From Collinsella sp. TM09-10AT (GTDB taxonomy: Bacteria; Actinomycetota; Coriobacteriia; Coriobacteriales; Coriobacteriaceae): a stretch of 64,000 nt of DNA. The translations under genes were made by a program, and so were the position numbers. The notes beneath the pieces were generated by a model. The model worked only from the letters and a program-made list of their open reading frames with translations, did no database searches and had not been told where the DNA came from. The stretch spans positions 62,800-126,799 of the forward strand of contig NZ_QSOP01000005.1 of the NCBI RefSeq assembly GCF_003436275.1. Reading direction: 5' to 3'. Shown piece by piece: positions 7,791 to 17,211 of the stretch. Positions within the stretch are counted from its first letter, which is position 1, and each line of letters opens with the position of its first letter.

Positions 7791-8555
7791 ATGCTGCTAC
7801 CCGATTCCAAGACCGAGCTCGTCCGCCGTGGCAACAAGGTCGTTTACGACCTGGGCGACAAGATCGTCAAGGTCTTTAACGAGACCAAGCCTGTCTCCGA
7901 CGTGTTCAACGAGGCTTTGAATCTTGCCCGCATCAATGAGTGCGGCATCCGCAGCCCCAAGGCTCTCGAGGTTTCCCAGCTCGAGAACGCCAACGGCTGG
8001 GCGCTCGTGACCGAGAAGGTTCCGGGCACCACCCTTGCCGAGAAGATGACTGCTGAGCCCCAGCGCTTTGGTGAGTATCTCGAGATGTTCGTCGACCTCC
8101 AGATCGAGATCCACGGCTATACCTCCCCGCTGCTCAACCGTCAGCGCGACAAGTTCGCCCGCATGATCGACAGCCTTGATCAGCTCAATGCCACCACGCG
8201 CTACAACCTTCAGGAGCGTCTGGACGGCATGACCAAGGAGTTCAAGGTCTGCCACGGCGACTTCAACCCCTCCAACGTCATCGTCGGCGACGACGGCCAG
8301 CTCTATGTGTGCGACTGGGCACACGCCACCCAGGGCTCCCCTGCTGCCGACGTTGCCACCACCTACCTGCTCTTCGCCCTCAACAGCAAGGACCAGGCTG
8401 AGGCCTACTTGGAGCTCTACTGCGACCGCGCCGATATGCCCATGCAGGTCGTGCGTCAGTGGACGAGCATCGTCGCCGCTTCCGAGCTCGCTCGTAAGCG
8501 CAACGTGAACGATGAGTTCCTGAAGAACTGGATCGACGTCGTCGATTATCAGTAA
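7791..8555 (+). CDS. Phosphotransferase, APH / choline-kinase fold
   Basis: A 254-residue small-molecule kinase of the aminoglycoside-phosphotransferase superfamily. The catalytic loop VCHGDFNPSNVIV (His155, Asp157, Asn162) and the metal-binding Asp175 in YVCDWAHAT are intact, and the N-terminal lobe has a nucleotide-binding KIVKVFN strand. The substrate cannot be read from sequence. Nothing suggests an antibiotic-resistance role over a metabolic one (sugar, amino alcohol or similar). It starts 88 bases after adhE with AAAGGA as ribosome site and ends at a strong terminator. Confidence 0.75.
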   Translation: MLLPDSKTELVRRGNKVVYDLGDKIVKVFNETKPVSDVFNEALNLARINECGIRSPKALEVSQLENANGWALVTEKVPGTTLAEKMTAEPQRFGEYLEMFVDLQIEIHGYTSPLLNRQRDKFARMIDSLDQLNATTRYNLQERLDGMTKEFKVCHGDFNPSNVIVGDDGQLYVCDWAHATQGSPAADVATTYLLFALNSKDQAEAYLELYCDRADMPMQVVRQWTSIVAASELARKRNVNDEFLKNWIDVVDYQ

Positions 8556-8590
8556 TATCTGAGCGATTTATTTCGCATCGGAGGCACAAG

Positions 8591-8624
8591 AAAACCCCGC
8601 AGCTCATATAGGCTGTGGGGTTTT
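8591..8624 (+). terminator. Terminator after the kinase gene
   Basis: A 13-bp stem AAAACCCCGCAGC/GCTGTGGGGTTTT has an 8-nt loop and runs into TTTTCTTT. Confidence 0.85.
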
Positions 8625-8657
8625 CTTTACCCATCGAGTTTATTCCAACAAAATAGA

Positions 8658-8694
8658 CTGCTCCGCATCTCATCCTAAGAGAGATACGGAGCAG
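8658..8694 (-). terminator. Terminator after proS
   Basis: CTGCTCCG-type arms (8658-8671 with 8681-8694) form a long stem followed on the minus strand by TCTATTTTGTT. It ends the long minus-strand run that comes down from pyrH. Confidence 0.7.
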
Positions 8695-8727
8695 CCCCGC
8701 AATTACATCTAATAGCAGAAACGTCGA

Positions 8728-10449
8728 TTAACGGCGGGCCGCCTTAACAAGCTCGGCAATCTTGGCGACGACCTCGTCGATCGCCACGTCCTCACGCTCG
8801 CCCGTGGCACGGTCCTTGAGCTCCACAGTACCATTCTTGAGGCCACGCTTGCCAAGCACGACCTGATACGGGAAGCCCATGAGGTCGTTATCGGCAAACT
8901 TAAAGCCAGGACGCTCGTCACGGTCATCGACGACAACCTCGATACCCTCGGCGCACAGGCCCTCGACGATTTGGTCGCAAACGTTAGCGCACTCCTCCTT
9001 CTTGGGATCGAGCGGAATCACCGCGACCTCGTACGGGGCAACGGAGACCGGCCAGACGATGCCGTGTTCGTCGTTGTGCTGCTCCACGACGGCAGCAAGC
9101 GAGCGGGACACACCAACGCCGTAGCAACCCATGATAAGCGGCTTCTCCTTGCCGTCCTCGTCCATAAAGGTGGCGCCCATGGCCTCGGAATACTTGGTAC
9201 CCAGCTGGAAGACCTGCGAGACCTCGATGCCGCGAGCAGCAGAGAGCGGCTTGCCGCAGTGCGGGCAGGGATCGCCGGCAACGACGGTTACCAGGTCGGC
9301 CCACTCGTCGACGGTAAAGTCGCGCTCGGGGCAGGCACCGGTAAAGTGATAATCGACCTCGTTGGCACCGCAGGCCCACTGCTTGGACTCGCGCAGGCTC
9401 TCGTCGCACACCAGGCGAATGCCCTCGGGCAGGTTAACCGGTCCGATAAAGCCCTTATGCAGACCGTAGGTCTGGAGCTCCTCATCAGTCATCATGCGAT
9501 AGCCCTTGCCAAAGACATGCTCGGCCTTGCAATCGTTGAGCTCGTGGTCGCCCGGAACAATGGCCACGACGGGCTTGCCCTCGGCGTCGAGGAGTGCCAG
9601 AGACTTGCGCGTGCCGTTCTCGGGGAAGCCGAAGAACTTTGCAACGGCCTCGATGGTGCCCATGCCCGGAGTCTCGACCTTGGTAAGCGTACCGTCGCCA
9701 GGACCCTCGGTCACAACGACCTTGGTGCTTGCGGCCTCATCGTCGGCAGCGAAGCCGCAATCGTCGCAGTAGACGAGCGAAGCCTCGCCAGCGTCGGCCA
9801 AAGCCATGTACTCGACGGAGGTATCGCCACCGATCTCGCCGGAGTCGGCGACAACGGGCAGAGCCTTGATGTAGCAGCGCTCGCAAATGTTGGCATAGGC
9901 CTGCTTCATCTTGTCGTACTCCCCCTGCAGGCTCTCCTGCGTAGCAGAGAAGCTGTAGGCGTCCTTCATGATGAACTCGCGACCGCGCATCAGGCCAAAA
10001 CGGGGACGGAACTCGTCGCGGAACTTATCCTGGATGTGATAGAGGTTCACTGGCAGCTGCTTGTAGGAACGCAACTCATTGCGCACCAGGGCAGTCACGG
10101 TCTCCTCGTGCGTGGGTCCGAGCACAAACTCGCGGCCGTGGCGGTCATCAAAGCGCACAAGCTCCTTGCCATAGGCATCGATACGGCCGGACTCACGCCA
10201 CAGCTCGGCATCGACCATGATGGGCATCATGAGCTCCTGAGCACCGGCGGCATCCATCTCGTCGCGCACGATGTTCTCGATCTTGCGGATCGAGCGCCAA
10301 GCGAGCGGCAGATAGGAATACAGGCCGGCGGCCTCCTTGCGGATCATGCCAGCGCGAAGCAGCAGACGGTGGCTCGCTAGCTCGGCATCCGCCGGATCCT
10401 CTTTGAGCGTCGGCGCATAGAGCTTAGACATATACATTGCTCGGGTCAT
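8728..10449 (-). CDS. proS: Prolyl-tRNA synthetase (bacterial type, with editing insert)
   Basis: Charges tRNA-Pro. The 573-residue product is the bacterial class II form: LASHRLLLRAGMIRKEAAGLYSYLPLAWR at the N-terminus, the motif 2 region RDEFRPRFGLMRGREFIMKDAYSF, then a roughly 150-residue insert (about 235-390) resembling the YbaK-like domain that hydrolyses Ala-tRNA-Pro, and a C-terminal anticodon domain. The ATG comes immediately after the ispG stop (TAAATG), and GGAG within the last ispG codons is its ribosome site, so translation is coupled to ispG. Confidence 0.96.
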   Translation of the reverse strand: MTRAMYMSKLYAPTLKEDPADAELASHRLLLRAGMIRKEAAGLYSYLPLAWRSIRKIENIVRDEMDAAGAQELMMPIMVDAELWRESGRIDAYGKELVRFDDRHGREFVLGPTHEETVTALVRNELRSYKQLPVNLYHIQDKFRDEFRPRFGLMRGREFIMKDAYSFSATQESLQGEYDKMKQAYANICERCYIKALPVVADSGEIGGDTSVEYMALADAGEASLVYCDDCGFAADDEAASTKVVVTEGPGDGTLTKVETPGMGTIEAVAKFFGFPENGTRKSLALLDAEGKPVVAIVPGDHELNDCKAEHVFGKGYRMMTDEELQTYGLHKGFIGPVNLPEGIRLVCDESLRESKQWACGANEVDYHFTGACPERDFTVDEWADLVTVVAGDPCPHCGKPLSAARGIEVSQVFQLGTKYSEAMGATFMDEDGKEKPLIMGCYGVGVSRSLAAVVEQHNDEHGIVWPVSVAPYEVAVIPLDPKKEECANVCDQIVEGLCAEGIEVVVDDRDERPGFKFADNDLMGFPYQVVLGKRGLKNGTVELKDRATGEREDVAIDEVVAKIAELVKAARR

Positions 10450-11532
10450 TTATTTCTCCTCAATAAGTTTGTCGACCTCGGCCATAAGCGCGTCGACAAT
10501 TTGATCCTCAGCTACTTTACCAATGATCTGGCCATGCGAAAAGAGCAGACCCTGACCACGTCCGCAGGCAACACCCAGGTCGGCGTCAGATGCCTCTCCG
10601 GGGCCGTTGACCGCACATCCCATCACGGCGATCGAAAGCGGCGCGGAATAGTTCTTAAGCCGCTCGGTGACCTCCTCGGCGATGGGAATCAGGTTAACCT
10701 GGCAGCGGGCGCACGTGGGGCACGAGACAATCTCGGGACCACGGCGACGCAGGCCCAGCGACTGTAGAATTCCCCAGGCGACCGGCGGCTCCTCAACCGG
10801 ATCGGCCGTGAGCGACACACGCATGGTGTCACCGATGCCTTCGGAAAGCAAGATACCCAAGCCTACAGAGCTCTTGATGGTGCCCTGAAGCTTGGTCCCC
10901 GCCTCCGTCACGCCCAGGTGGAGCGGAACATGCGGTATCTCGCGCGACAGGGCGCGATAGGTATCAAGTGTCGTCTGTACGCTATGGGCCTTGGCGGATA
11001 GCACGATGTTGGTAAACCCACGGTCCTCAAAGTGCCGCACAAAGCGTTCGCTCGACATCACGAGCTTTTCGGGCTGCGTGAGGTCGTCGCGCTCGGCAAT
11101 ATCTTGCTCAAGCGAGCCCGCGTTCACGCCAATGCGAATCGCGCAGCCCGCGGCACCCGCGGCATCGATGACGGCATCGACCTTAGCCCAATCGCCGATA
11201 TTGCCGGGGTTGATGCGCAGCTTAGAGGCACCAGCCTCGACAGCGCCAATGGCAAGCTTATGGTTAAAATGGATATCGGCGACGATTGGCACCGGAGACT
11301 CGGCACAAATCGTGCGAAAGCCCTCGAGCGCAGCCTCGGTAGGCACGCTCACGCGCACGATATCGCAGCCAGCCTGCGCCAACGCGCACACTTGCGCAAG
11401 CGTTGCCTGGGCATCAGCAGTATCGGTGCAGGTCATAGACTGAACCACGACCGGAGCGCCACCACCGATCTGCACGCCGCCCACATGCACGGGGCGCGTC
11501 AACTCGCGAGGCAAAGGATGGGATAAAGACAA
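10450..11532 (-). CDS. ispG: 4-hydroxy-3-methylbut-2-enyl diphosphate synthase IspG
   Basis: Fe-S enzyme of the MEP isoprenoid pathway. It reduces MEcPP to HMBPP. The C-terminal cluster ligands are visible in CPTCARCQVN and GCAVNGPGE; the N-terminal TIM barrel begins RPVHVGGVQIGGGAPVVVQS. I place the start at the TTG at 11532 because AGGGGAG lies 8 bases upstream, giving 360 residues, a normal length. A GTG three codons earlier would abut the ribosome site. It follows rseP closely and runs into proS. Confidence 0.94.
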   Translation of the reverse strand: MSLSHPLPRELTRPVHVGGVQIGGGAPVVVQSMTCTDTADAQATLAQVCALAQAGCDIVRVSVPTEAALEGFRTICAESPVPIVADIHFNHKLAIGAVEAGASKLRINPGNIGDWAKVDAVIDAAGAAGCAIRIGVNAGSLEQDIAERDDLTQPEKLVMSSERFVRHFEDRGFTNIVLSAKAHSVQTTLDTYRALSREIPHVPLHLGVTEAGTKLQGTIKSSVGLGILLSEGIGDTMRVSLTADPVEEPPVAWGILQSLGLRRRGPEIVSCPTCARCQVNLIPIAEEVTERLKNYSAPLSIAVMGCAVNGPGEASDADLGVACGRGQGLLFSHGQIIGKVAEDQIVDALMAEVDKLIEEK

Positions 11533-11545
11533 TCCAAACACTCCC

Positions 11546-12907
11546 CTACAGAATAAATCGAAGGATGTCGGAACGAAGCATATAGACAAACAGCAGTGCA
11601 AAGAGCGCGATGCCGACATAGCTGACGATTGTCTGCACTTTGAGCGGCAGCTCGCGGCCCGCAATCTTTTGAATGATCTCGATGACCAGCTTGCCGCCAT
11701 CGAGTGGTGGGATGGGCAGCAGGTTCATAAAGCCAAGCGAGAACGAAATGAGGGCGGCAAAGGAAAGGAACGTGGCAGGGCCGGCAGCAGCGGCCTGTGA
11801 GGACATAACGCTAATACCCACGATCGAAGAAGACTGATCGAGAATCTCAATCGTATGCTGCGGCTGGAGCAGGCGCATCACGCCATCCGCTGTCTGCACG
11901 ACATAGGAGAACGACAGGCGAGCCGACGTGATGGGGTCTAAACGGACCACCTGCGTAGAGGCATACACACCTAGGCGCTCGTCCTCTTTGAGCGCAACCG
12001 TGGTCGAATGCTGCTTGCCGTCACGCTCGTACTCGATGGCGATATCGTCCTTACCGGCAGCCTTGCCGATGGCATCGTAGACATCCATCCAAGTGGAACA
12101 TGAGACACCGTCAACCGAAAGGATCGCGTCACCGCCCTCGATACCCGCCTTGGCGGCAATAGACCCCTCGTCAACCTGACCGATCACGTTGGTATCCATC
12201 GGCACGGTGACACCCGCAATGGAATAGATGCTCATAAGGAGCAAAAAACCCGTCAAGATATTGACGATAATGCCCGCGAGCAGCATAAAGGCGCGCTTGA
12301 GAAAGCCTTGGCCAAGATAGGTGTGCGAGCGCTCTTGCGCAAGGAACTCGGCCTCGCCGCACGGCAGCTCCCACACATCGCCCTCGGCAGTCGCATGTTC
12401 GCGATCGAAACGGCGACCATCAAAGGTGGTATAGCCTGCCTTGTCTCGCGGCAACGTCTGATATTTGGTGGGATAGTAGCTCGGCGAGGGCTTCTCCCCT
12501 TCCTCATACCAGGGCGCGATGGAGCCCCAGCCCAGCAAAAGGGCGCATGCCTCGAGCACATCCTCCTCGGAAAGCTCGAGCTCGACAGCAAGGTCGGCCA
12601 CGGTCACGCGACCATGACGATAGATAGCCGCGAGCACGCGGTCGGCGCACGAAACATCGGTCGGATCCATACCGCAGATGGCAGCGTAGCCACCCAGCAG
12701 CAGCGGGGTCACGCCAAACTTGGTTCCAATGCGACGCGACGTGTAATGGATGTCAAAGCGGCACGGCAGACCCAAAAAGAACTCGGTCACACGGACGCCG
12801 CAGGCACGCGCCGCCAAAAAGTGGCCGCCCTCGTGCAAAAACACGAGGACGGAAAGCATCAGCAGGCCCCAAAAGACCGATGAGAGAACGCTCAGAACAG
12901 TATCCAT
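11546..12907 (-). CDS. rseP: RseP-type site-2 protease with an inserted helix-turn-helix-like domain
   Basis: Membrane zinc protease (M50) that cuts substrates within the membrane, such as anti-sigma factors. HEGGHF (about residues 25-30) lies in the first membrane helix, one PDZ domain (about 240-310) follows, and NLLPIPPLDGGK gives the third zinc-ligand motif. Between LLLGGYAAICGM and the second membrane helix there are about 115 extra residues. Residues 85-135 of these (VLAAIYRHGRVTVADLAVEL...) read like a winged helix. The start is uncertain: I chose the ATG at 12907, but a TTG at 12922 is possible and neither has ideal ribosome-site spacing. It sits between dxr and ispG. Confidence 0.9.
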   Translation of the reverse strand: MDTVLSVLSSVFWGLLMLSVLVFLHEGGHFLAARACGVRVTEFFLGLPCRFDIHYTSRRIGTKFGVTPLLLGGYAAICGMDPTDVSCADRVLAAIYRHGRVTVADLAVELELSEEDVLEACALLLGWGSIAPWYEEGEKPSPSYYPTKYQTLPRDKAGYTTFDGRRFDREHATAEGDVWELPCGEAEFLAQERSHTYLGQGFLKRAFMLLAGIIVNILTGFLLLMSIYSIAGVTVPMDTNVIGQVDEGSIAAKAGIEGGDAILSVDGVSCSTWMDVYDAIGKAAGKDDIAIEYERDGKQHSTTVALKEDERLGVYASTQVVRLDPITSARLSFSYVVQTADGVMRLLQPQHTIEILDQSSSIVGISVMSSQAAAAGPATFLSFAALISFSLGFMNLLPIPPLDGGKLVIEIIQKIAGRELPLKVQTIVSYVGIALFALLFVYMLRSDILRFIL

Positions 12908-12932
12908 AAAACGAAAAAGCAATCCTTATGGG

Positions 12933-14120
12933 TTAGGAACGGGTTGCGGCGAGCACCTGCGCAGCCTTTTCACGCGCCCACGCATCGATGTCGCGAAGCT
13001 GCTCAAACGAATCGACCACCTGCATATCGTGGGCGTCCATGCAGGATTCCACAATGCGATCGATATCGGTAAAGCTGCAGCCATCGTGCAGGAAGGCATC
13101 GACGGCGACCTCGTTGGCGGCATTGAGCACGCACGGCATGGTGCCACCCGTCTTGCCGGCACGCTCGGCCAGTGCCAGACAGCGGAAGGTATCCATGTCG
13201 GCAGCATCAAACGTGAGCTGCCCCAGCTCGCGGAAATCGATACGAGGCGCCGGAGTATCCCAACGCTCGGGATACGAGAACGCGAACTGGATGGGAATAC
13301 GCATGTCGGATGCACCGAGATGCGCCATCACGGAGCCGTCGGCGAACTCGACCATAGAGTGAATCTTGGACTGACGCTGCACGACCACGTTAATGAAATC
13401 GAGGTCGCAGTTAAACAGATGCATGGCCTCAATGCGCTCCAGGCCCTTGTTCATGAGGGTGGCGGAGTCAATGGTGATCTTGACACCCATGGCCCACGTG
13501 GGATGCGCGAGGGCATCGGCACGCGTCACGCGATCGAGCTCGTCGCGCGTGCGGCCAAAGAACGGACCACCCGAGCAGGTGAGCCAAATGCAGTGGGCCT
13601 CGCGCGGGTTCTCCCCCAGATAGCACTGGTAGATGGCGGAATGCTCAGAGTCGACCGGAATAAGCTGGCCCGGTTGCGCCAACGGCATAAGCAAGTCGCC
13701 ACCGACGACGAGGGACTCCTTGTTGGCAAGGGCAAGGCGCTTATTCGAGGTCAAGGCCGCATGGCTCGCCTCGAGACCGGCGGCGCCCACAATAGCGACG
13801 AGCACGCAGTCGACATCGTCGCGACGCGCGAGCTCGCAAACCGCCTGCGCGCCAACGCCGAGCTGTGTGCCCTCGGGCAACTCCTGCAGCACGGCGTCAT
13901 CGCCATGAGCGACATCGGCAACGGCAACCGCCGGAACCGAGAACTCGCGGGCAGCGGCAACGAGCTCCGAGGTGCTGGAATTAACGGACAGCGCCGTCAC
14001 CTGCAGGCGATCGGCATGCTGGCGGCACACATCGAGCGCCTGGGTGCCGATAGAGCCCGTACAACCCAGGATGGCAACGCGAAGGCGTCCATCGGGGCCA
14101 TACGTCGTCTGGAAGGACAT
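12933..14120 (-). CDS. dxr: 1-deoxy-D-xylulose-5-phosphate reductoisomerase
   Basis: Second enzyme of the MEP pathway; NADPH-dependent and fosmidomycin-sensitive in other bacteria. The NADPH site VAILGCTGSIGTQALDV is at the N-terminus, NKESLVVGG and SEHSAIYQCL-type active-site segments follow, then TIDSATLMNKGLE. Length is 395 residues. The ATG overlaps the cdsA stop as TAATG, with GGAGG 9 bases upstream, so translation is coupled. Confidence 0.96.
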   Translation of the reverse strand: MSFQTTYGPDGRLRVAILGCTGSIGTQALDVCRQHADRLQVTALSVNSSTSELVAAAREFSVPAVAVADVAHGDDAVLQELPEGTQLGVGAQAVCELARRDDVDCVLVAIVGAAGLEASHAALTSNKRLALANKESLVVGGDLLMPLAQPGQLIPVDSEHSAIYQCYLGENPREAHCIWLTCSGGPFFGRTRDELDRVTRADALAHPTWAMGVKITIDSATLMNKGLERIEAMHLFNCDLDFINVVVQRQSKIHSMVEFADGSVMAHLGASDMRIPIQFAFSYPERWDTPAPRIDFRELGQLTFDAADMDTFRCLALAERAGKTGGTMPCVLNAANEVAVDAFLHDGCSFTDIDRIVESCMDAHDMQVVDSFEQLRDIDAWAREKAAQVLAATRS

Positions 14121-15034
14121 TACAGCACGCCTCCGATCATCAGCAACAGCTGTGCGGTGATGCAACCGAAGATAAGCGAATCGCTACGATCGAGCATTCC
14201 GCCGTGGCCCGGGATAAGGTTGCCGGAATCCTTGACGCCCACACCGCGCTTGATGCGCGACTCGATAAGGTCGCCGATAACGCCCAGAATGGACACGACC
14301 ACGCCGCATAGCAGCGCATAGGGCAGGCTGAGCTTGTAGAAGTGCGTCGCCCACAGGATGAGCCAAATCAAAACCGAGCCCAAGATGCCGCCGGCAAACC
14401 CCTCCCAGCTCTTTTTGGGGGAGATCTTGGGAACCATCTTGTGCTTGCCGATACGGCTGCCCACGATGTAGGCAAACGAATCGGAGACCCAAAGGGACGC
14501 GCAAACGCCCACTGAAAGCAGGGCGCCGGCAAAACCGGGCACGGCATCGCGCAGCAGCACGATAGCCGACAGCATAAAGCCAGTGTAGATGGGACCCATG
14601 AGCGTCACGGCCACATCAGAGATGCGGGTACGCGGCGACCAGACATACCAAATGCCCACAGCGAGCATCAAGGCAAAAAGCAGGGCATTCAGCAACATCG
14701 AATCGCCCAACGCCGACAGCGGAAAGAGTACGGCGGCAGCGATACCCATGCGTTCGTTAGCCATCTTGCCATCGAGCCTTGTCATACGGAAAAACTCATA
14801 GCAGCACAGACCGCTCATGACAGAAACAAAGATGGCCGTGGGCACGATACCCAAAACCAGGCACAGGATAAAGACAACGGCGTAGACGATACCGGCGGCG
14901 GCACGGGTAATAAAGCCCGCCAGCCACGAACCGGTGCCGCTCTTCGCTGCAGGCGCTCCCGCAGTGGCAGCCTTGCGCGCAGGCGCCGCGGAAACTGGCG
15001 TCTTGGGAGCAGATGCCTTGGGACGATCGGACAC
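14120..15034 (-). CDS. cdsA: Phosphatidate cytidylyltransferase
   Basis: Integral membrane enzyme making CDP-diacylglycerol for phospholipid synthesis. Several hydrophobic segments span residues 40-280. The C-terminal CDS signature is intact: SRIKRGVGVKDSGNLIPGHG followed by GMLDRSDS. The first 35 residues are rich in Ala, Pro and Lys and probably a disordered cytoplasmic tail. The start is a GTG with GAGGAGG 8 bases upstream, inside the end of uppS, which stops 2 bases before it. Confidence 0.95.
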   Translation of the reverse strand: MSDRPKASAPKTPVSAAPARKAATAGAPAAKSGTGSWLAGFITRAAAGIVYAVVFILCLVLGIVPTAIFVSVMSGLCCYEFFRMTRLDGKMANERMGIAAAVLFPLSALGDSMLLNALLFALMLAVGIWYVWSPRTRISDVAVTLMGPIYTGFMLSAIVLLRDAVPGFAGALLSVGVCASLWVSDSFAYIVGSRIGKHKMVPKISPKKSWEGFAGGILGSVLIWLILWATHFYKLSLPYALLCGVVVSILGVIGDLIESRIKRGVGVKDSGNLIPGHGGMLDRSDSLIFGCITAQLLLMIGGVL

Positions 15035-15036
15035 GA

Positions 15037-15831
15037 TTAAGCCTCCTCGGTCTTGCTCAGTCCACCAAACCTACGGTCACGGCCCTGATAGGCCAAAATG
15101 GCGTCGACAAGGCCCCAACGATCAAAGTCGGGCCAATAGGTATCGGTGACGTAGAATTCGGAATAAGCCACCTGCCACAGCAGATAGTTCGAAAGGCGCA
15201 GCTCACCAGAGGTGCGAATCACAAGTTCGGGATCGGGAAGACCGGCGGTATAGAGGTGGGAAGCCACCATGTCGTCATCAATTGCGGCAGGATCGATCTT
15301 ACCGGCGGCAGCGTCGGATGCGATCTGACGGACAGCGCGGGTAATCTCGGCACGCGCGCCGTAGTTGACGGCAAGCGCCAGCGTCATACCGGTGTGATCG
15401 GCGCACTCGGCAAGACCGCGCTCAAAAACGTCGCGAGTCTTCTTGGGCAGCGCGGAAATGTCACCCAAAAAGACTACGCGCACATTTTCGCGCTTCAGAA
15501 GCGGCAGCTCGTCGATAAACGTCTTGGCAAACAGGTGCATCAGAACGTTGACTTCGTGCTGCGGTCGATTCCAGTTTTCGGTCGAAAATGCATAGGCCGA
15601 AAGCACGTCGACACCCAGGCGCACGCAGGCGGTAATGATCTCGCGCAGCGAGACGATACCCGCCTTGTGGCCCTCGGTGCGTGCAAGACCGCGCGACGTG
15701 GCCCAACGACCGTTGCCGTCCATGATGCACGAGATATGGTGCGGAATGTTATTGAGGTCAAGGTCGGAAAAACCGACGCCCGCAGGGGCGTCGGCAAAGT
15801 ACTCGACCAGTTTATGCTCGTCGTATTGCAC
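15037..15831 (-). CDS. uppS: Isoprenyl (undecaprenyl) diphosphate synthase
   Basis: Cis-prenyltransferase that makes the C55 lipid carrier for peptidoglycan. HISCIMDGNGRWATSRGLAR carries the conserved Asp and the GNGRWA loop; LSAYAFSTENWNRP and the C-terminal ELVIRTSGELRLSNYLLWQ are also standard. Length is 264 residues. The start is GTG with GGAG 8 bases upstream, overlapping the frr end region. In this cluster it links the dxr/ispG precursor genes to cell-wall synthesis. Confidence 0.95.
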   Translation of the reverse strand: MQYDEHKLVEYFADAPAGVGFSDLDLNNIPHHISCIMDGNGRWATSRGLARTEGHKAGIVSLREIITACVRLGVDVLSAYAFSTENWNRPQHEVNVLMHLFAKTFIDELPLLKRENVRVVFLGDISALPKKTRDVFERGLAECADHTGMTLALAVNYGARAEITRAVRQIASDAAAGKIDPAAIDDDMVASHLYTAGLPDPELVIRTSGELRLSNYLLWQVAYSEFYVTDTYWPDFDRWGLVDAILAYQGRDRRFGGLSKTEEA

Positions 15832-15832
15832 C

Positions 15833-16369
15833 TTAGATCTCCATGACCTCGGCTTCTTTTTCCTTCAGAAGCTCCTCGACCTTGGCGACATACTCATCGG
15901 TATGCTTCTGGACCTTGGCCTGCTCGCGACGTACGTCGTCCTCGGTGAGCTCCTCATCGCGCTCGAGCTTGTTGTTGAAGTCGCGACGGATGTTACGGAT
16001 AGACACCTTGGCCTGCTCGGCGTACTCGCGGCACTCCTTGACGAGCTCGCGACGGCGCTCCTCAGTGGGAGCCGGGAACGGAAGACGAACGACGGTGCCA
16101 TCGGAGTTGGGGGTAATACCCAGATCGGAAGCGCCGATGGCCTTGACGATAGCATTGATGAGCGCCTTATCCCACGGCTCGATGAGCAGCATGTGAGCCT
16201 CGGGGGTCTTGACGGCGGCAACCTGCGTGACCGGCGTGGGGACACCGTAATAATCGACGGTGATGTCGGACAGAATGTTGGCGTTGGCACGACCGGTACG
16301 GACCTTGGAGAAGTTATGCTTGAGGGACTCGAGCGACTTGTCCATATGGGCGGTGATGTTCTCTGCCAT
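15833..16369 (-). CDS. frr: Ribosome recycling factor
   Basis: Splits post-termination ribosomes together with EF-G. The 178-residue protein has SLESLKHNFSKVRTGRAN at the N-terminus, the VRLPFPAPTEERRRELVK segment, and a charged coiled-coil C-terminus. The ATG has a GAGGA site. It lies 2 bases after pyrH and just before uppS. Confidence 0.97.
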   Translation of the reverse strand: MAENITAHMDKSLESLKHNFSKVRTGRANANILSDITVDYYGVPTPVTQVAAVKTPEAHMLLIEPWDKALINAIVKAIGASDLGITPNSDGTVVRLPFPAPTEERRRELVKECREYAEQAKVSIRNIRRDFNNKLERDEELTEDDVRREQAKVQKHTDEYVAKVEELLKEKEAEVMEI

Positions 16370-16371
16370 GC

Positions 16372-17094
16372 TTAATCCTCCTGATAGACGAGCGTGCCGA
16401 CGGGCTCACCCGCGAGCGCGCGCTTGACGGTGTCCTCGCCATCGATGTTGAGGACCAAAATAGGCATACGGTTATCCTGGCACAGGGCCGTAGCTGTGGA
16501 ATCCATAACCTGCAGACCGCGAACGAGAACCTCGTGATAGGTAATCTTGTCAAAACGGACGGCATCGGCGCACTTGACGGGATCCTTGTCGTAGATGCCG
16601 TCAACCTTGGTGGCTTTAATCAGAATCTCGGCGCCGATCTCGCACGCACGAAGAGCCGCGGCGGTGTCGGTCGTAAAGTACGGATTGCCCGAACCGGCGG
16701 CAAAAATAACGACGTTGCCCTTGGAAAGGTGGTTGATGGCGCGACGGCGAATATAGGGCTCGCAGATCTCGTTCATCTGGATAGCGCTCATCACACGGCA
16801 GGGAACGTCGTTATGCTCGAAAGCATCCTGCAGGGCGAGCGCGTTCATAACGGTCGCGAGCATGCCCATGTAGTCGGCCTGAGCACGCTCCATGCCACCG
16901 GCAGCGCCTGCCATGCCGCGGAAAATATTGCCGCCGCCGACAACGACGCCGACCTCATGGCCAACGGCGAGCAGCTCCTTGACCTGCTTGGCAAGATGAT
17001 CGGTAACCTTGGGGTCGATGCCATATTGGCCGTCGCCCATCAGCGCTTCGCCGGAAAGCTTAAGAAGCACTCGTTTATATCGGATGTCGGACAA
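16372..17094 (-). CDS. pyrH: Uridylate kinase
   Basis: Hexameric bacterial UMP kinase (amino-acid-kinase fold), 240 residues. [13 protein letters not shown] opens the protein, [13 protein letters not shown] binds nucleotide, and [20 protein letters not shown] is the family signature. The start is a TTG with AAGGAGG 6 bases upstream. The alternative internal starts would remove the first strand. It is first of the pyrH-frr-uppS-cdsA-dxr-rseP-ispG-proS run, after the tsf terminator. Confidence 0.96.
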   Translation of the reverse strand: MSDIRYKRVLLKLSGEALMGDGQYGIDPKVTDHLAKQVKELLAVGHEVGVVVGGGNIFRGMAGAAGGMERAQADYMGMLATVMNALALQDAFEHNDVPCRVMSAIQMNEICEPYIRRRAINHLSKGNVVIFAAGSGNPYFTTDTAAALRACEIGAEILIKATKVDGIYDKDPVKCADAVRFDKITYHEVLVRGLQVMDSTATALCQDNRMPILVLNIDGEDTVKRALAGEPVGTLVYQED

Positions 17095-17157
17095 AGCGAT
17101 CCTCCTTTAATTAGACTCTCAATATGATATCAAAGGCTCTGATAAGAGCCATGAAAA

Positions 17158-17188
17158 AGCAGGCTGTGAGTAAAACCCACAGCCTGCT
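17158..17188 (-). terminator. rpsB-tsf terminator
   Basis: An 11-bp perfect stem AGCAGGCTGTG/CACAGCCTGCT is followed by TTTTTC on the minus strand. A small GGCTCT-GATA-AGAGCC hairpin follows at 17135-17150. Confidence 0.85.
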
Positions 17189-17211
17189 CATTACCAGCTA
17201 CAAGAGCTTAT

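Noticed and set aside
7791..8555. Aminoglycoside-resistance gene
   Set aside because: It has the APH fold and catalytic loop only. Composition matches the neighbours and nothing in the context suggests resistance or transfer.
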